NCBI GenBank assembly: GCA_039881145.1
Contig: JAYKKI010000151.1
Span: 866,001 to 930,000, forward strand
Direction: 5' to 3'
Source: Druceiella hillmani
Taxonomy: Eukaryota; Arthropoda; Insecta; Lepidoptera; Hepialidae
Length of the DNA: 64,000 nucleotides
The stretch's first letter is position 1; each line of letters starts with the position of its first letter. Under the pieces are notes generated by a model. The model did no database searches. It was not told the DNA's origin and saw only the letters and a program-made list of their open reading frames with translations. The position numbers and the translations under genes are program-made. This document shows, piece by piece, positions 34,501-43,030 of this stretch.

Positions 34501-37397
34501 CACAATTACCTCATAAATATTTGCTTTCAATGATTTTTTTCACTGGTGTTCCCATATGGAAATTGTCTAATGGAAATATATGCCACGATAATATTCTGAG
34601 ATATATATTAAAATTGCTAATAAATTAGGGGGTACGCTTTAATGGTAACTAAAAAATAAAGATTCTAAAACTATTTTATAAAAACAATATTTTAGTTTTC
34701 TAATTGGTTAAACGACATAAAGAATCATAATTATTTAGTATGATGTGCTCCCCCCATTATTTTTTAAGTTTGAGAAAACAAATTGTAGTCGATTTACACA
34801 TTGTTTTCTTGACCTAAGTACAATCCCTTTTCATGCATACAAAAACTTGAGGTCTAATTCAAGTCGTAATTGTAGAACTTTAACAAATTTTAAATCAAAT
34901 TTTAAAAATTATAGTTAAATATTATAATTAGTTGGCCAGAAGCATATAGGAAAAAAAGGTGGTCTAAAGCAAATAGGAAAAGGTGGCCAAAAGCATATAA
35001 AAAAAGATGGCCAGAAGCATATAGGCAAGGATGGCCGGAAGTATATGCGAAAAGGTAGCCAGAACCATATAGGAAAAGGTGGCCAAGAGCATATAGGAAA
35101 AGGTAGCCAGAAGCATATTGGAAAAGGTGACAAAAAGCATATAGGAAAAGGTGGCCAGAAGCATATACCCAAAAGTGTCCAGACGCATATGGGAAAGAAA
35201 AAATAAATTTCTTCGATATGATTATTCAAAATTTTCGTATTAAACAAATTTACTATATTCATCACTCGGCTTTAATTCTTACCGGCTTTACGAAACAACC
35301 TTCCGATTACTCGGGACTCTCTTTCTGTTTATGGCGTTTTACTCTGCTATAATGAGTTTCTCCGTTGAAAGACAGTTATAACTTTCCGTGTCATTGGCTT
35401 ATATAAAACCCTAACTGAATGCAAATAGATGAATAATTTACCCTGTTCTACATTGCTCATTTTTGAAAGTATATATTTTTGAAATATAAACTTAATATAC
35501 TTACAGTTTAATTTCAATTTGGGAAGACAGTGTCTTCTTTTTCTATAGATACATTTCTATGTAATTGCAAAATTATATCATCCGGGATGGTCTAAAGAAA
35601 GCAATATTTATTGTCTACATTATACAGAACCCAATCCAATTTTATTTCATTTTCTGCCTTAAAATTTGATTTCCACTGAAGTCGTTTTAATGTCATCATC
35701 TTGATACGATGTCAATTATTTATACTTGTAAGAAATGAACCAATTTCATATTTTGATTTTTCCTTCAATTGACATTTTTCAGCTATACAGAACTGTCGCT
35801 GATCTAGGAATTGGATTCTTCGCCGGCTTTGTGGCATATTTGATTGTGGAAGCACCTTTTGCTGAACTTAGCGGTTTGTTATTCGCGAAAAGTAAGTGTA
35901 CAGTTAGTCATGTGAATCGTTCGAAGTTATAGAACTTTGACTTCAAAATATTTCATTTGAACATTATTTTATACATATCTATTGAAACCTTGGCTTTCGT
36001 TTTATATTGCTACGTATTCTTTGCATTAAATTACATCGGTTACTTAAGAGTAACATTAATCTCCCCATTTTACAACAGCTTCCTTATTATTCTATTGAAA
36101 TAAAAATGAAATAGCATACCTATTTCATTTTTATTTCTAAGTTATAGATAAAAACCAGTATGTAAGTTAGGTAATAAAATAATTAATAAACTAGTTAAAT
36201 ATTAAATTTGTCAAACATGAGTCAAAGATGTATCTATCATACTTGATCCGAAAAATTTTGCGATTCATGTCACAAACAAAAAACATATTCTTTTTCATTA
36301 ATTTTCTCATATGTATTAATGTATGGAGAGATTACCTCTCCTTAAACGTATGAAGGGCTTATTATTTTATTATAATTTTTTTGCAAAGTTTTGTGGGAAG
36401 TTTAACAATATTAATTTTATTTTCAGTTATTTATCTTTTCTTCCAATTCGAATATAAATGTGTAATTAGCTATACTAACTTTTGAGTGATAAAATTATTA
36501 TATTCATTTGTACATCGAGGATCATTTTTGGTCACTGAAATATAATGCAGAAAATTATTAAATACAAAAATTATTAAATCGTTAGATTTGGTTGTGAAAA
36601 TAAATAAAAACGTATGTTGATATGTTTTCATTAGAACAAACTTATGTAGATTAAAACATTGATAAAATATGCTTATTTTAAATAGGATGAGCCAATAAAA
36701 GAAATATATGCATGGTCAAGAAAAACATACCTGTATTTAATATAAATATCTATAAACTTTTGGTATGGTAAATGGCGAATTAGAAAATATGACGTGTTTT
36801 AAATCATTAAATTTAGAAAGAAGTAGATAAAGTAATGTTTTGATATCATAATAAATAAACCATATTATTTCCATAATGACGTCGATAATATAAATTTGAC
36901 ATGTTTAAAAAATACCGAATATTTCAATCTGAACAAAATTTTACTACGGACTATTTTAGTGCACGGGCTCATTATTTATATCATATTAATATTCTCGTAG
37001 TATATTAATTTCCATATATGTAACGGAAAAGCGGAGGAATAAAATCTAATTTATTATTTTTTGAAAAAATAATTGTGGGTGTGTGTTAACCAACTGTTCC
37101 GTAGATTAGACTCAAACATATTCCACAAGTTAGTAACGTGCACTGCAAATGAGTATTACTGAAATAAAAAGTGTTTCCGTTCCTGGAGACCTATTTAACA
37201 CAACCTATGTGACGAAAAATTAATGTTTTATATTAATACAAATTTATTAAACAGTTTCAGGTAAAAATAAAGAAAAGGAAAATATAAATACGATCAAAGA
37301 TACATGTCCACCACCGTCTTCGGCGGAGGTTATTACTGAAAAAGAAAATAATGTACACTACCATCATTGTAAGGAAGAACCTGACAGAGTCTCCTGA
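15131..37397 (+). CDS. NRF-6 / drop-dead-like membrane acyltransferase, 13 exons, complete
   Basis: Putative O-acyltransferase of the nose-resistant-to-fluoxetine (NRF-6) family; C. elegans members act in intestinal lipid/yolk and drug transport, but the substrate is not known. Joined exons: 15131-15335, 15443-15623, 18314-18493, 27424-27503, 28790-28980, 29480-29597, 29903-30117, 31208-31392, 32549-32684, 32827-33010, 33976-34118, 35783-35891, 37261-37397. They total 2064 nt, or 687 aa plus TGA, within the usual family length. Residues 1-20 look like a signal peptide. The NRF domain (about 56-175) has cysteines 56, 94, 111, 146, 151 and 173. The first membrane segment after it is about 189-207. 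The acyltransferase-3 domain begins near 244, with R250 and H261 in [16 protein letters not shown], then RYLRLTP (332-338), [10 protein letters not shown] (395-404) and [10 protein letters not shown] (575-584). All splice sites are GT-AG. The start is the first ATG in the exon giving a hydrophobic leader. An upstream non-coding exon cannot be excluded. Confidence 0.93.
15443..15623 (+). CDS. nrf-6-like exon 2: NRF domain core
   Basis: Residues 69-128 plus two bases of codon 129. Carries the family hallmarks [20 protein letters not shown] and IRGKYC, with Cys94 and Cys111. The acceptor is TTCAG ending at 15442 and the donor GTGAGTG at 15624. Only 107 bp separate it from exon 1. Confidence 0.93.
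15624..18313 (+). other. Intron 2 of nrf-6-like gene
   Basis: 2690 bp, GT-AG, phase 2. It contains the minus-strand Helitron relic at about 17031-17571 and a GC-richer skirt to about 18020. The remainder is AT-rich with no features. Confidence 0.9.
17031..17571 (-). pseudogene. Helitron-type protein N-terminal fragment
   Basis: A 158-codon uninterrupted minus-strand frame (17507-17031), extendable in frame to 17571 without a Met. It contains a basic start ([17 protein letters not shown]), a CDVC zinc-finger-like element with [11 protein letters not shown], and CCTCKSLD. It ends with [20 protein letters not shown], the pattern found ahead of the Rep/helicase region in insect Helitron proteins (DUF6570-like). 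The Rep and helicase domains are absent: the frame stops right after PFMQT. Base composition is far more GC-rich than the surrounding intron, which marks it as a comparatively recent insertion. Opposite-strand frames here are shadows. Confidence 0.75.
18314..18493 (+). CDS. nrf-6-like exon 3: end of NRF domain
   Basis: Residues 129-188 plus two bases. Contains [16 protein letters not shown] (Cys146, Cys151) and Cys173, the last NRF cysteine. The acceptor is TTACAG and the donor GTAAGG. The length is exactly 180 nt, so phase is unchanged across it. Confidence 0.93.
22403..22439. repeat. Perfect 16-bp hairpin, 5-nt loop
   Basis: The left arm 22403-22418 (AATATCAAGACAATAC) is exactly complementary to 22424-22439, with loop GGAGA. 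Confidence 0.97.
22512..22600 (+). repeat. 45-bp tandem duplication
   Basis: Two adjacent copies starting at 22512 and 22557 are nearly identical over about 40 bp (core GTGTGATTCATGTTTTCATT). Confidence 0.95.
23239..23358. repeat. (TA)n array with CATT interruptions every 24 bp
   Basis: A 120-bp TA tract in which CATT interrupts the repeat at 23265, 23289 and 23313, exactly 24 bp apart. This forms a higher-order unit before reverting to pure TA. Confidence 0.96.
23990..25030 (-). pseudogene. Relic of an unassigned transposon-like protein
   Basis: Minus-strand pieces lie in collinear order but in broken frames. 25030-24830 has [18 protein letters not shown]. 24830-24530 has [18 protein letters not shown], then [20 protein letters not shown] and [12 protein letters not shown]. 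24501-24292 is open and includes a [20 protein letters not shown] stretch and [13 protein letters not shown]. Then [14 protein letters not shown] and [20 protein letters not shown] follow near 24240-24080. I recall a multi-copy family in arthropod and cnidarian genomes with this order of motifs (…AKK.CYP…WG.DGSSG…), but not its name, so no function is assigned. It sits antisense inside intron 3. Confidence 0.5.
24291..24324. repeat. Perfect 14-bp hairpin, 6-nt loop
   Basis: GTTAAATTAACTGA at 24291-24304 is exactly complementary to 24311-24324, with loop CTAGAA. It lies within the transposon-like relic. Confidence 0.97.
25828..25867. repeat. Perfect 17-bp hairpin, 6-nt loop
   Basis: GAGAATTCATTTTTCAA at 25828-25844 pairs perfectly with 25851-25867, with loop ATAATG. 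Confidence 0.97.
27424..27503 (+). CDS. nrf-6-like exon 4: first membrane segment after NRF domain
   Basis: An 80-nt exon coding for about residues 189-215 across an 8.9-kb upstream intron. It encodes [19 protein letters not shown], the helix that follows the luminal NRF domain in the family. The acceptor is TTTTTCAG and the donor GTAATT. Phase fits both neighbours. Confidence 0.9.
27856..28470 (+). repeat. Degenerate ~96-128 bp tandem repeat, six copies
   Basis: The anchor phrase 'AA(C/T)AATGGAACT(C/T)CTTAACGG' recurs at about 27859, 27983, 28111, 28207, 28315 and 28429. It is followed each time by a TAGTAAAT block, a TTGCAAAATAACTACACC block and a CAGATCAGGGTCTGATGATG block. Later copies are shortened or scrambled. 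Confidence 0.85.
28492..28561. repeat. (TA)n microsatellite
   Basis: About 34 uninterrupted TA units directly after the degenerate tandem repeat. Confidence 0.98.
28790..28980 (+). CDS. nrf-6-like exon 5: start of acyltransferase-3 domain
   Basis: Residues 216-279. Contains [10 protein letters not shown] followed by [21 protein letters not shown]250 and H261 match the conserved Arg and His of acyltransferase-3 proteins. The acceptor is TTCACAG and the donor GTAAGA. The exon ends in phase 0. Confidence 0.95.
28981..29479 (+). other. Intron 5 of nrf-6-like gene
   Basis: 499 bp, phase 0. It holds a 27-bp palindrome at 29314-29340 (13-bp arms around one base) and nothing else recognisable. Confidence 0.9.
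29480..29597 (+). CDS. nrf-6-like exon 6: acyltransferase-3 membrane segment
   Basis: Residues 280-318. Encodes the conserved [18 protein letters not shown] stretch (Ser-Val-Asp-Thr-Phe-Phe). The acceptor is TTTTAG and the donor GTATCT. Confidence 0.95.
29598..29902 (+). other. Intron 6 of nrf-6-like gene
   Basis: 305 bp, phase 1. No feature seen. Confidence 0.9.
29903..30117 (+). CDS. nrf-6-like exon 7: RYLRLTP motif
   Basis: Residues 319-390. Encodes [14 protein letters not shown], a family signature, and the luminal [15 protein letters not shown] stretch. The acceptor is TTTTCAG and the donor GTAAGT. An open frame continues 42 nt past the donor, but the family alignment breaks there. Confidence 0.95.
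30118..31207 (+). other. Intron 7 of nrf-6-like gene
   Basis: 1090 bp, phase 0. AT-rich; nothing recognisable apart from a short direct repeat near 30618-30655. Confidence 0.9.
31208..31392 (+). CDS. nrf-6-like exon 8: [10 protein letters not shown] motif
   Basis: Residues 391-451 plus two bases. [19 protein letters not shown] is a conserved stretch of the family. The donor was chosen as GTAAGT at 31393. Two earlier GT options at 31375 and 31379 would put exon 9 out of frame. Confidence 0.94.
31393..32548 (+). other. Intron 8 of nrf-6-like gene
   Basis: 1156 bp, phase 2. No feature seen. Confidence 0.9.
32549..32684 (+). CDS. nrf-6-like exon 9
   Basis: About residues 452-497. Encodes [19 protein letters not shown] and the helix [19 protein letters not shown], corresponding to the family's 'R..PYLVGILLGYLL' segment. 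The acceptor is ACTTTCAG and the donor GTAAAA. Confidence 0.93.
32827..33010 (+). CDS. nrf-6-like exon 10
   Basis: Residues 498-558 plus one base. Encodes two hydrophobic segments and the conserved [19 protein letters not shown], followed by HGFGG spanning the junction. Intron 9 is only 142 bp. The acceptor is TTTTAG and the donor GTAGAT. Confidence 0.93.
33011..33975 (+). other. Intron 10 of nrf-6-like gene
   Basis: 965 bp, phase 1. Nothing recognised beyond a short tandem echo near 33845-33890. Confidence 0.9.
33976..34118 (+). CDS. nrf-6-like exon 11: [10 protein letters not shown] motif
   Basis: Residues 559-606. Starts [20 protein letters not shown] and includes [10 protein letters not shown], the conserved segment near the end of the family domain. 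The acceptor is CTCACAG and the donor GTAAGTT. Confidence 0.95.
34119..35782 (+). other. Intron 11 of nrf-6-like gene
   Basis: 1664 bp, phase 0. Contains the 24-bp minisatellite at 34934-35196. The rest is unremarkable. Confidence 0.9.
34934..35196. repeat. 24-bp minisatellite, about 11 copies
   Basis: Unit consensus GGCCAGAAGCATATAGGAAA followed by AGGT (24 bp), with point variation between copies and a few 1-4 bp length changes. Because 24 is divisible by 3 and the unit has few stops, two minus-strand frames stay open as eight-residue repeats (FWPPFPIC and LLATFSYM types). These are products of the repeat, not genes. Confidence 0.95.
35783..35891 (+). CDS. nrf-6-like exon 12: last membrane segment
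   Basis: Residues 607-642 plus one base. Encodes [20 protein letters not shown]; the VEAPF element is typical of the final helix. The acceptor is TTTTTCAG and the donor GTAAGT. Confidence 0.95.
35892..37260 (+). other. Intron 12 of nrf-6-like gene
   Basis: 1369 bp, phase 1. Contains the perfect hairpin at 36097-36137 and no other recognisable feature. Confidence 0.9.
36097..36137. repeat. Perfect 18-bp hairpin, 5-nt loop
   Basis: GAAATAAAAATGAAATAG at 36097-36114 pairs exactly with 36120-36137, with loop CATAC. Confidence 0.97.
37261..37397 (+). CDS. nrf-6-like exon 13: cytoplasmic tail and stop
   Basis: Last 45 residues and TGA. The tail is polar, rich in Lys, Glu and Asn, and includes the histidine cluster HYHH. 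It does not look conserved, as expected for this family's C-terminus. The acceptor is GTTTCAG at 37260. Confidence 0.85.
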
Positions 37398-37401
37398 TTT
37401 A

Positions 37402-37407
37402 AATAAA
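37402..37407 (+). terminator. Candidate poly(A) signal AATAAA
   Basis: A canonical AATAAA lies 4 nt after the TGA of the nrf-6-like gene. If used, the 3' UTR would be only about 20-40 nt. In DNA this AT-rich the hexamer is frequent by chance, so use is not proven. Confidence 0.4.
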
Positions 37408-37501
37408 AGAAAATAGCAAAAATATTAACAATAATTATAAATAATTTTAGGCCGACGTCAAAAAAGGAAAAAGATTTTTGATGTCGGTTATGTGTGTGTG
37501 A

Positions 37502-37618
<117 letters not shown>

Positions 37619-39309
37619 ATATTTAAAAATTATCATCAGTCATTAACATGGAAATGCATCAGCCTATTTCTTATATTCGATAAATACCTTTCTTAGCGAT
37701 TGACGTCGAATACGCCTTTTTTATCCTTTTCGTTTCTATAATTTTACAAAAAAAGGTTAAAAGAAAAAAAAGGATAACAAAATTAAATTTTAAGCTCAAC
37801 TTTGTTTACATTTCGTAATTCAAAATTATTGCCATTTGAAAATCTTTGACATCAATGCATCATTCGCTCAGATATTTATATTCCAAAAAATACTATCATG
37901 GATTTTTAAAATAAACTTATCTTAAAAACTACTAAGACGATATGTTTTCATTTGTCATTTAGAACCCTCATACATTTTTTCGAGCAATAGGGATATTTTA
38001 ATGTTTTCAAAAGTTTAATTTTGATATACCAATTGACTTGTTTAATATGCGTCACTGGTTTTTGTTAAATAATTTGATTTTTGTGATATCGAGTGAGTGA
38101 AATTCTGAATATGTCTTTTTTAGAGTACTAGTGAATATATGGACATGGTATTAATATATGCCGAATGCCGAATGCTACTAAAGAATGTATGTAACTACAG
38201 AATGTATGTCGAACGCTATCCAAGCCGGTGACAAACCAATAAAAAATAAGTTATTATCACTGCAATTACAAGATTACGTAAGAATAAGCCCATAGTTTCG
38301 TAGAAATCAGGTGGTAATACTCCAAGAATATCGGTAAATATGGAAGAAAACGTGTTGTTATATATATTCTCTAATCAATGTGGATAATTTTTTTTGAATT
38401 GTATTTGACTCCAGATATATATATATATAATTTTTGGTTTATTTTATTTCTCATTAAAGACGACTAAGGTTTATTTAAATTTTTAATTTTTTTTAACGAA
38501 ACACTTGTCATTTTAATTGTATGTTATAATTTGCATATAACCATTTAAATAGAGTGTAAATTGCTTTTTCCCAAATTCAAAGCATAGAAAAATAATTTCC
38601 TCGTCGTTCAAAGCGGCCATAAGGTGAATTTTATTACGCCTTTTTTATAGTCACATTTAGTTATAATGATTTCTAAAGTAATTGAAAAAGTAAACAAACA
38701 TTAATTTCTGAAAATAAAAGCGCTATAAAATTAGCGTTATGAATTAATATATAATATTTGGTTTTGGTATTTTATGTCGTGTTGAAATTACTTATTGTTC
38801 TCTTTTAGATGATTTGTAATATCAGTAATTTATTTTTTTAAATATTTTTCTCTTGGCCAAACCTGGAATAGCGAATATATGATTTGTAGTTCGAACAAAC
38901 TAACTGAACGCTACCAATGTGTCCAATTTCAAAGGCATAAACGTCATTCTTATCTCACCAACTATGAAATTACAAGGGATTTTGCAATTTAAAAGTTCTC
39001 TATAAGAAACTAAAATTCAGTCCTCAGATTACGGTTCAATTTAGAATGAACAATCTCCTATATTTTTAACTGTCGTGTAAATAGTCAAATTACCAACATG
39101 TAAATGGTCAAATTACCAACGTCACACTCTAGGTATATTATCTTCAAATAATTGACCAATATATAAAAAATTAACATGTCCTAATTCTATACGTACTATT
39201 CCACGCTGTAAAAACGTACTTTCAACACTTGTAACGAATTGTAAAAATATGTCGAATTTTTTGATTTGATCACCGATGAACCGATTTTAGATCCTAGAAA
39301 AAGGAAAAG
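37619..39309. other. AT-rich intergenic, no gene seen
   Basis: No coding potential. A 22-bp direct duplication around GTCAAATTACCAAC occurs at about 39078-39120. Confidence 0.55.
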
Positions 39310-40590
39310 AATTTAAAGAACGAGAATACGAGCAACGATACTACTTTTACCGGGTCACTCAATAGTACCGAGACATGGTGCACAGACTTGGATGCCTCCA
39401 TGTACATGATAAAACAGAATTATATTTTTTGCGGGTATGAATATTCATCGCTACTCAGCATCAGGGCAAGCATTGTCAATCAAGATTATGAAAGTGGTGG
39501 ATGATAAATTACTTTCCGTAAAGGACTCTGGCCGAGTAAAATTTGACATATGTGACGACAAAAATCACTACAATGAAATCGTATTAAATGATGTGTTACA
39601 TATGCTCGATATAGCTACAAACTTATTGTGAACGAACCAAGTCATTAAATACGGTTGTCAAATAAAATTTTACAACATTTGTTTCTTCATAACAAACAGA
39701 ACTAATAAAACTGCAGCTACTGCTAGTTTGGTGTGCAATATTCATAGAGTAAATACATATAACAAAGTATGCAACATTACAATCGGACGTTGACAAATAG
39801 TGAGTATGAAGGAATGGTTCATATTTTAAAGCAGTAGGCAAGAAAATGGGATCCAGAGCAAGGAAGGCGACCTTCATCAGATACTGCGAAAATACAAAAG
39901 GATTTCGGTTTATACTATCCAACTTGGGGACAATAATAAAGGGTAGTGTTGTAGTGTTCCTTTGATTCACCGTAAAAGAAATTATGTTTCGGTAAATTTA
40001 TCGGATTCATAGTGAAAGCCAGATTTATTTCGCAATTCGCAGGACTCTCGAAGCATTAGAGTTGACAGACACAGTTACAAACAGCAAGTCTACTGGAGAG
40101 GAAATGTCTCAGGACGAATCATATCGAAACCAGAACCTGTATTCACCTAACATGAGTTCAAAAAATCTAACATAAGATTAAGAACAAGAAACAATCTAAC
40201 ACAATCCAAGAATGCCACAGAAAAGAATTGCTTGTATTATATCGAAGGTTTGTTTGAGCACAAACTGCTAAACAATATAAAAAAATGAAGTTGGTTGACT
40301 CCGAACATTGGAAGATATCAATAAGAAAAGATCTAGAATCTTATATTAAAAAAAAATGGGCGCTTGTAAGACATCCTTAAGATGTCAAACTGATAGGACC
40401 CAACTGGGTATTTGGGATCAAGGATGAATTAGCAAGTCCTCGGCCCAAGTCACCATTCTGTTCAAAAGGATGTTTACAAATCAAAGGCATTGACCGCAAC
40501 AAAACGTACTCCCTTACAGTCGGGTATGATCCCACATATAAAAGCAGTGAGTAGATCGATATCATGTTTTCCGTGAGTCAAGTGACTAAC
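39310..40590 (+). pseudogene. Copia-like retrotransposon fragment (protease to start of RT)
   Basis: Plus-strand frames, broken by stops, run in copia order. An aspartic protease reads WCTDLDASMYM at 39376, where the active-site D-S-G-A has become D-L-D-A. Its C-terminal half follows (KLLSVKDSGRVKFDI… LNDVLHMLDIATNLL, 39437-39628). A polyprotein hinge remnant (KDFGLYYPTWG) lies near 39895. The start of RT lies at about 40290-40560 (KLIGPNWVFGIKDE, then CLQIKGIDRNKTYS). The integrase core and most of RT are deleted, and no LTRs were found. It differs in sequence from the copia element at 56705, so it is a separate family or lineage. Confidence 0.8.
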
Positions 40591-42642
40591 TAAACAATTA
40601 TGAAAATGATGAAAGATAGTGTAATTAAAATGAAAGCTTTTTTTTCTTTTCACCAAGCAAAACTTGGCTTATTTCAGTTCTAGCTTCATAAAAGTTATTT
40701 TATTGCCTTAATTACATTAACGCAAGTCAGTCGAAAATATACCAAATATTTATTAATTTTGCATTTCCTCATTTTAAATATTTGTCGATACTTTTTGTAC
40801 AGAGGTGTGCGTTTAAAAGACATAAATACGATAATAAACACTATTCTTTTAATACACTTCTTTAATAAGATTATTAACTTTTTTGTTATTTTAGTGAATT
40901 TTTATTTGAAATAGTTTAAAAATTTGGATTTTTATGTAACACTACTCAAATTTATTTGAAAGAAAACAAAATTGTGGTCATTAGACTAAATTATTGAATT
41001 TTTCTAACCTGTGGGTACACACGTATTAGAAGCAAATTAACTTGTATAACCTATTTATATAAAACTTAGATATGTACATCCACTTATAAAATTAGTAAAT
41101 TCAAACCATTCATTATGTTTTGACCTATCTTCATATAAATTTATTTAAACTTTTTAATTCTAAGACAAGATAAATATTTATAAGTGCGAAATTGTTGAGT
41201 AAAAAATATTGAAATTATAAAAACTATATTTACAGCGTCTAATTATAAATAAGAACCTAAACAGAACCTTTGAGCCCATGTTTTAAACAATTGATTAAGG
41301 AAGAAAATATTAATGTCTAGAATAATTTTCTTTTAAAATAATTATCAGTTCCGTCAGGAATGATGAAAGTTTTTGAAAAAAATATCCGGCCTAATATCCC
41401 AATGCAAAAATTGTCAAGCCTTTGGACAAAGGCGGAAAACACTTGTGAGAAATTTCAATAAGATCAAAAATCAAAATGTGCCACCTGACTTAGGGTATTA
41501 TTGGGTAAATATTCCACATTATACGTTGATTAGTTTTATATGGCTTTTAAAGATTTTGTCAACTGACCAAACTGCGCAAAAAAAGTGCCGTGAATTTAGG
41601 TTTCATGATAAAGTGACGAAACTTATGAACCGATGTTTAAAAATGACATATCTTTGTATTCACTTTATTATTCCGAGAAACACAAATTTATAACGTTACG
41701 TACGTAAACGTAAACAATATAAAAATGGTGCTAGTGTTGAATTTGTAATCCAAACAAAGTATTTATGGCAAAACCTATCGAGTGTAATATAATAGCGAAG
41801 CGTCCGTTTGGAGGATTTCAATAATTTATAATACTTATTGTATATGTTTAAAGTTACAGAATAGGAAAAATTATAAATTATGAATACTAAGTAATTGGTT
41901 GAGAATTTTTGTATACCCATTTATAATTTGAAACAAGAAATTTGAATTCAAATAATATATAATAGAAATTAATACCAAGCGTTGCAGCTCAGTTGTTGCA
42001 TACAAGTCCATCGCGTGCAAGAAGCAGAGCAGCGACAATCGACTTATGCAATGAGGTAGATGAGTAAGTGAGCAACTCAAATGTATACATACGTGAAGAA
42101 AAAGGTATGACTATTACTATACAGGTTCTGCCCATAAACTGAGTGTACCAATATGCGTGCAATAAATAGTGGGCATGTAAACATATCAACGTTAGTTGCT
42201 CAGGGCCGCCGCTGCGAGTGGTCGTAATTCAATATATTTTTTTTTAAGAAAACGTAGGTCCTAGGAGCTAATGTGATTTCATGTTTATTCTAGAAGTGCA
42301 AGAACACCGGCCGCAATATCAATAAAGATTCTATTTAAACATTCCATGTGTGAGAGCGGCCAATAACTTAGATGATGTACGAATAGATCTAACCAACGTA
42401 ATACGAGTCCCGAGAGTCCCGAACCTGGGTTTTTGGAAACTAAATATAAACTCAACCGGTTCCATACATGCCGCTAACTTCAAAAGCTTTAAGCCCGTTA
42501 CGATGAACAGTTTTTAATTACTTCAATTACTTAAACTTAAATTACTTAAATCAAATTACTTCAATCATGAAACCAAAAATCAATTCAAATGTGTTATTAA
42601 ATTTAAATCGCGTGCACTTTCATTGGTCCGAAAGGTATTCCT
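40591..42642. other. Intergenic, no gene recognised
   Basis: A 106-codon plus-strand frame at 41373-41693 has no recognisable motif and lysine/isoleucine-rich composition typical of random AT-rich DNA. A GC-richer patch occurs at 41985-42230. Confidence 0.45.
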
Positions 42643-43030
42643 GACTGTGAAAGAAAAATTTTATTAGATTATCTACCAAAAAGTACCACAATTAGCGTGG
42701 AATATTACTCAAATCTTCCATCTGGTCTGGTAAGGTAAGAATTTGCTATTTTCTTCTTGGAAAATTGCATAAGAATCCTTTATTGCAACAAGATAATGCA
42801 AGATTTCATATCACAAGAAGAAGGCAGGAAATTTGAAATTGGGAATTGCTTTCATATCCACCTTACTTACCAGATCTGACTCTAAGTGGTTATCATATTA
42901 TCCCAAACATGACAATAATACATGGGATGTTTGATTTGAGAGCTTAAATGATGTGAAACTTGCTATAAATAGGTGGATTGTAGGGACTCCGAAAATGTAA
43001 TTTGAAGACGTTAAAAAAATTAGGTGTTTA
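42643..43030 (+). pseudogene. Mariner transposase C-terminal relic
   Basis: Plus-strand pieces in family order. DCERKILLDYLPKSTTIS then VEYYSNL starts at 42643. QDNARFH, around the second catalytic Asp, is at about 42789. LPDLTLSGYH lies at about 42865-42895, where the third catalytic Asp of 'PSDYH' is Gly. Frame breaks and an in-frame stop sit between the catalytic blocks. The N-terminal half is absent. Clearly inactive. Confidence 0.85.

Noticed and set aside
34915..35265. 116-codon minus-strand Phe/Pro-rich repeat protein
   Set aside because: Entirely the 24-bp minisatellite in intron 11. A second frame is also open over it, which argues against coding.
41373..41693. 106-codon plus-strand frame
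   Set aside because: No recognisable motif. The Lys/Asn/Ile-rich composition is that expected of chance frames here.
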